From Muricoccus pecuniae (GTDB lineage Bacteria; Pseudomonadota; Alphaproteobacteria; Acetobacterales; Acetobacteraceae): a DNA stretch of 48,980 nt. The notes beneath the pieces are model-generated. The model had not been told where the DNA came from. It saw nothing but the letters and a program-made list of their open reading frames with translations, and did no database searches. Below are positions 17,209-23,518 of the stretch, piece by piece; the stretch's first letter is position 1, and each line of letters begins with the position of its first letter. Both the position numbers and the translations under genes were made by a program. The DNA lies in NCBI RefSeq assembly GCF_014199205.1, contig NZ_JACIJD010000025.1:1-48980 (forward strand). Direction: 5' to 3'.

Positions 17209-17781
17209 ATGAGCGGAGAAAGGTCGAGCAGGTGGCGCATCGCGGCGGTCCTCCTGTCGTGCGTGCCCGCGCTGCTGGCGCCCGGTGGGAAGGCGGCAGC
17301 CGACACCGCATGGACCCGGCGCGCGGGCGCCTGGAGCGTGTCCCTCTACCTCGGGGAGCGCGGCGATGCCTGGTGCGGATGGACCACCATGTGGACGGAC
17401 GCCACCGGCGGGCTGGGGCGCAGCCTCTCCCTCCAGATGCGGGGCGCCGAGGCCATCCTCTTCCTGTTCCTGGAGGGGGCTGGAACGAATGCCCTGAGCC
17501 CCAGGAGCGAGCTGGCGCTAAGCATCGACGGGCTCCGCGAGGTCGCCCTGGCCGACCTCGTGCGGTCGCTGCCAAATGGCTTCCTGATGGCGCGCGGCGT
17601 TCTCGCGGCCGATGCCGGGGAACGAGTGCGCCTTGTCGCCCGGCTCGCGGCGGCATCCTCCATCGAGTTGACCATGCCCGGCGGCGGAACCTGGCCCATC
17701 CCGGCGACGGGCCTGGCGCAGACCGCACCGGCCCTCGGCAGGTGCCTCGCCGAGATGGAAGCCCCTGGGCCGCCACGTTGA
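17209..17781 (+). CDS. Secreted hypothetical protein
   Basis: The ATG at 17209 is preceded by GGGGGAT. The 190-residue protein has a signal peptide (residues 1-31, ending GGKAAA) and a beta-rich body with WSVSLYLGERGDAWCGWTT and a late Cys (GRCLAEM), so a disulfide is possible. No known domain. It is one of a run of small exported proteins between the two-component genes and the CDF exporter. Confidence 0.6.
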   Translation: MSGERSSRWRIAAVLLSCVPALLAPGGKAAADTAWTRRAGAWSVSLYLGERGDAWCGWTTMWTDATGGLGRSLSLQMRGAEAILFLFLEGAGTNALSPRSELALSIDGLREVALADLVRSLPNGFLMARGVLAADAGERVRLVARLAAASSIELTMPGGGTWPIPATGLAQTAPALGRCLAEMEAPGPPR

Positions 17782-17821
17782 CGCCGATGTAGGCCGGAAG
17801 GCGCAGGGTTCTCCGGCATTC

Positions 17822-17985
17822 GGGATTTACAAGCCGGAAACACGTCGGAAAAGAAAAGTAATCATCAAGACAAGAATTCAAATACACAAATAAAAACATT
17901 AGGATCCGCTGAAAAATCGGGCCTCTGGCGTTATCTTCTCGGCAGGGCGGAAAGAAGCCGTCAGCACCCACACGGAGAAGAGAAG
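17822..17985 (+). promoter_or_regulatory. AT-rich leader with promoter signals for 17986
   Basis: This is one of the few AT-rich stretches in the metal island. It includes GGGATTTACAAG at 17822, a word nearly repeated as GGGCATTTACAAAA at 18665 in the leader of the histidine-rich peptide gene. Shared spacing from start is not kept, so the role as a common regulator site is a guess. Confidence 0.35.
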
Positions 17986-18261
17986 ATGTTCCGCAGCAAG
18001 AAGATGAAGGCGACGGGAACCCTGGCTCTCGCGGCCGCTATGTTCGCGCCGTTCGTCGCCACGACTGCCTCGGCCGAGGGATACTACCCGCAGCGAGTCT
18101 TCCAGACGCAGGTCATGTCGCGCAGCGACGTCCAGCCCCACACCCACGAGGACCACTACCGGCCGCGGCCGCAGGATCTCCCCTACGCAGGCATGCAGGG
18201 GGCGAAGCAGACCTTCCTCGAGCAGAGCGGCGCGACCGGCGGCGGCGGCCAGGGTCAGTGA
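17986..18261 (+). CDS. Small secreted protein with His-rich centre
   Basis: A 91-residue product with good ribosome site GAGAAGAGAAG. The signal peptide (residues 1-30, ending TASAEG) is followed by YYPQRVFQTQ, a QPHTHEDHYRPRP stretch with three His and a Gly/Gln-rich end. The mature part is about 60 residues and unlikely to be a large fold. A periplasmic metal-binding role is suggested by the HTHEDH motif and the neighbours. Confidence 0.6.
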   Translation: MFRSKKMKATGTLALAAAMFAPFVATTASAEGYYPQRVFQTQVMSRSDVQPHTHEDHYRPRPQDLPYAGMQGAKQTFLEQSGATGGGGQGQ

Positions 18262-18272
18262 GGCATCCCGGC

Positions 18273-18294
18273 GCGGCGGCCGGACGACCGCCGC
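18273..18294 (+). terminator. 7-bp GC hairpin
   Basis: Arms GCGGCGG and CCGCCGC follow the stop of the small secreted protein by 11 bases. No T-run. It lies before the next small secreted gene. Confidence 0.4.
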
Positions 18295-18349
18295 ACCACC
18301 GGGCCTCATCCAGCCCCTTGGACGCACGCGCTCAGCAGGAGACACCCCA

Positions 18350-18625
18350 ATGAGGAACCACGCCCTCGCCCTTGCCCTCGGACTGGTGGCGCTGCCCGCG
18401 CTGGCCCAGTCCCCGGTGACGCAGGGTTCCGGGCCGCCCCAGGTCATGGTCCCGACCGCACCGCATCCCGGCCACCCGGCCGCCATGGTCCCGGACCAGG
18501 GGGCAGGCGTGCCGGGAGCCGCGGCCTCCCCGGCTGCCCCGCACGGCCCCGACCACAGCGGCGAAGGTCCGCCGAGCCCGCAGGCTGGCGTACCAGGCAT
18601 CCAGGATCCCTCGCAGCAGAATTAG
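18350..18625 (+). CDS. Small secreted Pro/His-containing protein
   Basis: The 91-residue product has AGGAGA in front of the ATG, a signal peptide (residues 1-20, ending ALAQ), and a mature part rich in Pro, Gly, Ala and His (PHPGHPAAM, PHGPDHSG). It looks intrinsically disordered. It follows the other small secreted gene on the same strand, and the two probably share regulation. Function unknown; metal buffering in the periplasm is possible. Confidence 0.6.
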   Translation: MRNHALALALGLVALPALAQSPVTQGSGPPQVMVPTAPHPGHPAAMVPDQGAGVPGAAASPAAPHGPDHSGEGPPSPQAGVPGIQDPSQQN

Positions 18626-18806
18626 CGGCCGAGGCGCTGGACTCAGCGAGAGCCGGGCGCCGCGGGCATTTACAAAACTAAATATTCGAGCGGGGAACGG
18701 CGTCTCGGGATCCGGAGTTTACCGCGAACCGAGGCGTCGCACTGTGGAAGCCATGGATGCCAGGCGGTGACGGCGGGCTCGGGGCCAGTCAGGAAGGAGC
18801 GCGAGG

Positions 18807-19079
18807 ATGCCGCAGGAACAGCCGGGCCCGCACCACGATCATCCCGGGCACAAGCCGGGCGACCTCGACCAGCACGGCCATCGCGACCAGGCGACGAAGG
18901 AGGTTCCCGGTCAGCACCATGACCATCCGGGGCACACGCCGGGCGATCTCGACCCGGAGGGCCACCGCGACAGGAGCGTCACGGAGACGCCCGGTCCCCA
19001 CCACGACCACCCGGGCCACAAGCCCGGCGACCTGGACGAGCACGGACACCGCGACAAGAGCGCGCCGCCGCTGCCGTGA
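18807..19079 (+). CDS. Histidine-rich protein of three 28-residue repeats
   Basis: The 90-residue product has GGAGCGAGG upstream of the ATG and no signal peptide. After five residues it consists of three tandem 28-residue units built on PGxHHDHPGHxPGDLD and xGHRD. In total 17 of 90 residues are His, and the conserved Asp residues add more ligands. Cytoplasmic nickel/zinc buffer proteins such as Hpn are known to use a comparable His content. It lies just upstream of the CzcD-type exporter and its MerR promoter. Function is inferred: cytoplasmic metal sponge or delivery factor. Confidence 0.75.
   Translation: MPQEQPGPHHDHPGHKPGDLDQHGHRDQATKEVPGQHHDHPGHTPGDLDPEGHRDRSVTETPGPHHDHPGHKPGDLDEHGHRDKSAPPLP
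18822..19070 (+). repeat. 84-bp tandem repeats encoding the His-rich units
   Basis: Three 84-bp units follow each other in frame. The third codon positions vary while the HHDHPGH and PGDLD codons are kept, which suggests that the protein repeat is under selection. Confidence 0.6.
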
Positions 19080-19085
19080 ACGACA

Positions 19086-19110
19086 GGCGGGGCCATAGGG
19101 CGGCCCCGCC
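19086..19110 (+). terminator. 9-bp hairpin after the His-rich gene
   Basis: Arms GGCGGGGCC and GGCCCCGCC with a 7-base loop begin 6 bases after the stop. It isolates the His-rich gene from the following exporter, which has its own MerR promoter. The remainder of 19111-19268 holds no gene I can see. Confidence 0.6.
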
Positions 19111-19268
19111 CCGCCGCCCGTCTACGCGGCCCTCAGTCCTGCCAGGAGCAGGCGCACGGGATGGGCGACTAGGTTCCCGATCTGGTCGCCCTCGTGCCCT
19201 GCCGACATAGTGCGCGGGGCGCGCCGGTCATGCCGACGCCCTCCGCGTCATCGGCGACAAGTTTTTCC

Positions 19269-19299
19269 TTGATGCTCCAGTGACTGGAGATTGTACCCA
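19269..19299 (+). promoter_or_regulatory. MerR-type promoter of the CDF exporter gene
   Basis: TTGATG (19269-19274) is followed by the perfect dyad CTCCAG-TGA-CTGGAG and TACCCA about 19 bases on. The layout matches ZntR/CadR-controlled promoters and the sites at 7469 and 20319. The gene start is 45 bases downstream of the -10. Confidence 0.7.
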
Positions 19300-19343
19300 C
19301 CCTTGCGGCGGCCCCGAGGCGGTGGGCCGACGTGGAGGTGCGA

Positions 19344-20270
19344 ATGGGACAGGATCACGACCATGGGGTGGGCAACGCCAACTCCGCCGCGCTGACGAAG
19401 GCGCTCGCCCTGACCGGCACCTTCCTGCTGGCCGAGGTCGCGGGCGCCTACGTCTTCAACAGTCTCGCGCTCCTGTCCGACGCGGCCCACATGCTGACCG
19501 ACGCGCTGGCCCTGGCCGTGGCGCTCGTCGCCATCCGCATCGGCCGCCGTCCCGCGGACAGGCGCCGGACCTGGGGCTACCACCGCTTCGAGATCCTCGC
19601 GGCCGCCTTCAACGCCTCCCTGCTGTTCCTGGTGGCGATCTACATCCTCTACGAGGCGTACCAGCGCTTCCGCGAGCCCGCCGAGGTCGGCACCGTCGGC
19701 ATGCTGGCCGTCGCCGCCTTCGGCCTGCTGGTGAACTGGATCTCCATGCGCCTGCTCGCGGGCGGCAGCGAGAGCAGCCTCAACGTGAAGGGCGCCTACC
19801 TGGAGGTCTGGAGCGACTTCCTGGGTTCGATCGCTGTCATCGTCGGCGCGGCGGTCATCTGGGCGACCGGCTGGACCTGGGTGGACCCGGTGCTCGGCAT
19901 CGGCATCGCCCTATGGGTTCTTCCACGCACCTGGACCCTCCTGTCCGAGGCCATCGACGTGCTGCTGGAGAGCGTGCCTCGCGGCATCGATCTGGATGCC
20001 GTCGAGACCGCGATGCGGGACACGCCGGGGGTGCGAGACATCCACGATCTGCACGTCTGGTCCCTGACCAGCGGCAAGGTGGCCCTATCGGCCCACGTGG
20101 TGGTCGAGCCCTCCCTGGCCCGGGAGGACCGCCTGGAGGATGCCCTGGGCACCATGCTGGCCGGGCGGTTCGGCATCACCCACGCGACAGTCCAGGCCGA
20201 GCTGGCGGGCGCCCACGGGGGCACCACGACGGACAACTGGGGCGCCGCGGAAGCAGGGCACCGCCACTGA
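19344..20270 (+). CDS. czcD: CzcD-type cation diffusion facilitator
   Basis: The ATG at 19344 has GGAGG 6 bases upstream, so the GTG at 19332 is less likely. The 308-residue protein has six transmembrane helices (about residues 20-205) and a cytoplasmic domain. TM2 holds the metal site SDAAHMLTD; TM5 has YLEVWSDFLGS, with Glu where ZitB-like members have His. N- and C-termini are His-containing (QDHDHG, AGHRH). It exports Zn2+/Cd2+/Co2+ from cytoplasm to periplasm, feeding CzcCBA. Confidence 0.9.
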   Translation: MGQDHDHGVGNANSAALTKALALTGTFLLAEVAGAYVFNSLALLSDAAHMLTDALALAVALVAIRIGRRPADRRRTWGYHRFEILAAAFNASLLFLVAIYILYEAYQRFREPAEVGTVGMLAVAAFGLLVNWISMRLLAGGSESSLNVKGAYLEVWSDFLGSIAVIVGAAVIWATGWTWVDPVLGIGIALWVLPRTWTLLSEAIDVLLESVPRGIDLDAVETAMRDTPGVRDIHDLHVWSLTSGKVALSAHVVVEPSLAREDRLEDALGTMLAGRFGITHATVQAELAGAHGGTTTDNWGAAEAGHRH

Positions 20271-20318
20271 CGGGTGACCCTGGCGGGCGTTTCCCCAGGG
20301 CGGCCCGCAAATTCTCTC

Positions 20319-20349
20319 TTGAACCTCCAGCCACTGGAGGTCCCATCTC
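20319..20349 (+). promoter_or_regulatory. MerR-type promoter of the first ATPase gene
   Basis: TTGAAC (20319-20324) overlaps the perfect dyad CCTCCAG-CCA-CTGGAGG (20324-20340), with CATCTC at a 19-base spacing. It is almost identical to the czcC promoter at 7469, so both should answer to the same regulator, probably the MerR at 6183. Confidence 0.75.
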
Positions 20350-20375
20350 AGAAGCCGTCAGCAGGAGGTCGCTAG

Positions 20376-22646
20376 ATGGACGGCACACGGAACGGCAGCC
20401 AGGGGCAGTCCGTGTCCTGGCGCGTGGAGGGCATGGACTGCGCCTCCTGCGTGGCGAAGGTGGAGAAGGCGGTCACCCGCCTTCCAGGCGTCAAGGACGT
20501 CTCGGTGAACCTCATCGCGGAGCGTCTGACGGTCCGGCTGGAGCCAGGCGCGTCCGACGCCACCACCATCGAGCAGTCGCTGGCAGGTCTCGGCTACACG
20601 GCTCGGTCGCTCCCGGCGAACGATGTCGTGGCTCCTGCTGACGGTCACGCCCATGCCGCGGAGGAGCGTGACCATGCCGGGCATGACCAAGCGGACCACG
20701 ATCACGGCGAACATGGCCACGGCGATACCTTCGGCCATTCACATGCCGACCACGAGAATCCGGCCGATGCCACGAAGCCCTGGTACGCCACGGGCAAGGC
20801 ACGCCTGGTCTGGCTGCTCGGCGCCTTGGTCCTCGGCGCCTATGCCCTGTCGCTGGTTCTTCCCGCCCGGCTGACTTACCCGCTCTTCCTGGCCGCGACC
20901 CTCGTGGCCCTGGTTCCGTTCGGCCGCCGCGCCTTCGCCCTGGCCCGGGCCGGGACACCCTTCTCCATCGAGACCCTGATGGTGACCGCTGCGGCGGGCG
21001 CCGCCGTCATTGGGGCAGCCGAGGAGGCTGCCGTGGTCGTCCTGCTGTTCGCTCTGGGTGAGCTGCTGGAGAATGTGGCGGCCGGGCGGGCGCGGGCGGG
21101 CATCAAGGCCCTGGCCAACCTCATGCCTCGGACGGCGCGGCGCCTGCGGGCGGACGGCTCCACCGAGGAGGTGCCTTCCGACCAGCTCTCCGTCGGCGAC
21201 CTCGTCCTGGTCCGCCCCGGCGACCGCGTGCCCTGCGATGGCACCATTGAGGAAGGCCGGTCCGCGCTCGACGAGAGCCCCGTCACCGGGGAGAGCATCC
21301 CCGTGTCCCGCGGCCCCGGCGAGGCGGTCGTGGCGGGCTCCATCAACGCCGACGGCGCCCTGCGGGTGCGCGTGACCCGAGCCGCTACCGACAACACCAT
21401 CGCCCGCATCATCCGCATGGTGGAGGAGGCCACCGCCTCCCGTGCACCGACGCAGCGCTTCATCGAGCGCTTCTCCACCTGGTGGACGCCGGGCGCGATG
21501 CTCGTCTCAGCATTGGTCATCCTCGTCCCGCCCTTCCTGCTGGGCTGGGACTGGTGGACCAGCGTCTACCGCGGGCTGGCCGTCCTCCTGATCGCCTGCC
21601 CCTGCGCCCTGGTCATCTCGGTGCCAGCCGCCATGGCCTCCGGCCTGTCCGCCGGTGCCCGGCGCGGCCTGCTTATCAAGGGAGGTGCCGCCCTGGAGGA
21701 GATCGGCGCGGCGAAGACCGTGGCCTTCGACAAGACCGGCACGCTGACCGAGGGTCATCCCAAGGTGACGGACATCCTGCCCGCGCAGGGAACCTCCGAG
21801 TCCGACCTGCTGACCTTGGCGGCCGGGGTCGAGCAGGGGTCCTCGCACCCCCTGGCCAAGGCCGTCGTGGCCGCGGCGGAAGCGCGGGGCGTCGCGACGC
21901 CGCCCGTTTCCGACCAGGCTGCTGTGCCCGGGAAGGGGGTCACCGCCACGGTCGACGGCCGCAAGGTCAGCGTCGGCAGCCCGCGCCACGCCGCGGAGGC
22001 GGGCGCCCAACTCGGCGGACTGGCCGAGGCGGTCACCCGCTTGGAGAACGAGGGCAAGACGGCCGTCGTGATCCTGGCGGACGGCACCGTCGCGGGCGTC
22101 CTGGCGCTCCGTGACGAGCCTCGGGGCGACGCGGCCGAGGGCATCGCCGCCCTTTCGCGGATCGGCATCCGCTCCGTGATGCTGACGGGCGACAACGCCC
22201 GGACCGGGGCGGCCATCGCCAAGGGGCTGGGCCTGGACGTGAAGGCCGAGCTGCTGCCGGACGACAAGCTCCGCGAGATTGGAGCCCTCCGGTCGTCCGG
22301 CTCCGTGGCCATGGTGGGTGACGGCATCAACGACGCCCCGGCGCTGGCGGCAGCCTCGGTGGGCGTCGCCATGGGCGGCGGCACTGACGTGGCCCTGGAA
22401 ACAGCGGATGCAGCGGTCCTGAAGGATCGCGTGACCGGCGTCTCCGAACTCGTCAGCCTGTCGCGGTCCACCATGGCCAACGTGAAAGCGAACGTCGCCA
22501 TCGCCGTCGGGCTCAAGGCGGTCTTCCTCGTGACGACTCTGATGGGCGTGACCGGGCTGTGGCCCGCCATCATCGCGGACACCGGCGCCACGGTGCTGGT
22601 GACGCTGAATGCCCTGCGCCTCCTCGCCTGGAAGCCCTCGGCATGA
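20376..22646 (+). CDS. zntA: Zn/Cd/Pb-exporting P-type ATPase (ZntA/CadA type) with His-rich linker
   Basis: The 756-residue P1B-2 ATPase has an N-terminal HMA domain (Cys22 and Cys25 in GMDCASC), a His/Asp-rich linker (about residues 90-128, some 14 His), eight transmembrane helices, the TGES loop (304-307), CPC (408-410) in TM6, the phosphorylation site DKTGTLTEG (Asp452), an SSHPL motif and GDGINDAPAL near residue 645. CPC followed by ALVIS and the family position point to Zn2+, Cd2+ and Pb2+. AGGAGG precedes the ATG. Complete. Confidence 0.92.
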   Translation: MDGTRNGSQGQSVSWRVEGMDCASCVAKVEKAVTRLPGVKDVSVNLIAERLTVRLEPGASDATTIEQSLAGLGYTARSLPANDVVAPADGHAHAAEERDHAGHDQADHDHGEHGHGDTFGHSHADHENPADATKPWYATGKARLVWLLGALVLGAYALSLVLPARLTYPLFLAATLVALVPFGRRAFALARAGTPFSIETLMVTAAAGAAVIGAAEEAAVVVLLFALGELLENVAAGRARAGIKALANLMPRTARRLRADGSTEEVPSDQLSVGDLVLVRPGDRVPCDGTIEEGRSALDESPVTGESIPVSRGPGEAVVAGSINADGALRVRVTRAATDNTIARIIRMVEEATASRAPTQRFIERFSTWWTPGAMLVSALVILVPPFLLGWDWWTSVYRGLAVLLIACPCALVISVPAAMASGLSAGARRGLLIKGGAALEEIGAAKTVAFDKTGTLTEGHPKVTDILPAQGTSESDLLTLAAGVEQGSSHPLAKAVVAAAEARGVATPPVSDQAAVPGKGVTATVDGRKVSVGSPRHAAEAGAQLGGLAEAVTRLENEGKTAVVILADGTVAGVLALRDEPRGDAAEGIAALSRIGIRSVMLTGDNARTGAAIAKGLGLDVKAELLPDDKLREIGALRSSGSVAMVGDGINDAPALAAASVGVAMGGGTDVALETADAAVLKDRVTGVSELVSLSRSTMANVKANVAIAVGLKAVFLVTTLMGVTGLWPAIIADTGATVLVTLNALRLLAWKPSA

Positions 22647-22765
22647 GGGACGTCAGCATGTCTGCGCCGGGAAGGGATGCCTCGACGCTGCTGGCCTTCA
22701 GCCTGCCCGGAGCGATCTGTTGGCCCGCCTGATCATTCATCGAGAACAACGCGCATCCAACACGT

Positions 22766-23176
22766 CTACTTCGGCGGGGCAAGCGCCTCGATGATGCGGC
22801 ACTCCGCCACGTTGCCGTGACGGCACTGCCCGATGAGGGAGGCCAGTTCCCGCTGCAGCGCCTGCAGGTCGGCGATCTTCCGGTCCACCTCGTCCAGGTG
22901 CTCGCGGGCGATGACGTCCACCGCGTCGCAGGAGCGCTCGCGGTCCTCGGCCAAGTCAAGCAGGGCGCGGATCTGTTCCAGCGAGAAGCCAAGGTCCCGG
23001 GCGCGCCGAATGAAGCTCAGGCGGCCGAGGTGCGGCTCGCCGTAGGTTCGATAGTTCCCCGCGCTGCGGGCGGGCACCGGGAGCAGGCCGACCCGCTCGT
23101 ACCAGCGAATGGTCTCCACCTTCGTTCCGGTCACCCTAGCAAGGGCGCCGATGTTCAGGGGCTTTTCCACAACCAT
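22766..23176 (-). CDS. MerR-family Zn/Cd/Pb-responsive regulator (CadR/PbrR type)
   Basis: The 136-residue protein starts within VEKPLNIGALARVTG, has the MerR winged HTH and coiled coil, and carries the metal ligands Cys in RSCDAVD, Cys in GQCRHGN and Cys in AECRII, as in CadR/PbrR. The ATG at 23176 has AAGGGA touching it; a GTG at 23170 would have the same sequence at a 6-base gap and may be the real start. It is divergent from the HMA protein and ATPase genes over the dyad at 23184-23204, which it should bind. Confidence 0.85.
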   Translation of the reverse strand: MVVEKPLNIGALARVTGTKVETIRWYERVGLLPVPARSAGNYRTYGEPHLGRLSFIRRARDLGFSLEQIRALLDLAEDRERSCDAVDVIAREHLDEVDRKIADLQALQRELASLIGQCRHGNVAECRIIEALAPPK

Positions 23177-23180
23177 TCCC

Positions 23181-23211
23181 TTGACCCTGTAGTGGCTACA
23201 GGGTCCATGTA
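23181..23211 (+). promoter_or_regulatory. MerR-type promoter of the HMA/ATPase operon
   Basis: TTGACC (23181-23186), perfect 9-bp dyad ACCCTGTAG-TGG-CTACAGGGT and CATGTA at 19 bases. It is close in form to known pbr and cad operators. The regulator gene on the other strand begins 5 bases from the -35, so its own message must be almost leaderless or start elsewhere. Confidence 0.8.
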
Positions 23212-23269
23212 GGGAGCCTTCTGTCCGCGCGCCAACCGGCGGGCACATTCCTGGAAGGGAAGGCAAACG

Positions 23270-23518
23270 ATGGCCAACAGCGAAACCACGGCGCCCGGGA
23301 CGCGGGTGGACCTGCGCTACCGGGTCGACGGCATGGATTGCTCCAGCTGCGCTTTGAAGATCGAGGACGCGGTGGAGCACCTTGGCGGCACCGAGGACAT
23401 CCAGGTCAACTACAAGACCGAGACCCTGGAGTTTCGGCTGGATGAGGCGACCACGCCGCGCTCGGCCGTCGAGGATATGATCCGCAAGCTCGGCTACGGC
23501 GTCGCGCCTCTGGCGTGA
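23270..23518 (+). CDS. Free-standing HMA metal-binding protein
   Basis: The 82-residue product has a good ribosome site (GGGAAGG) and contains one ferredoxin-like HMA domain with GMDCSSC (Cys24 and Cys27) and the C-terminal IRKLGYGVAP. It overlaps the ATPase gene by four bases (GTGA). It is closely similar to the N-terminal HMA domain of that ATPase, so the two arose by tandem duplication. It probably hands metal to the ATPase, or adds a second HMA domain in trans. Confidence 0.85.
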   Translation: MANSETTAPGTRVDLRYRVDGMDCSSCALKIEDAVEHLGGTEDIQVNYKTETLEFRLDEATTPRSAVEDMIRKLGYGVAPLA

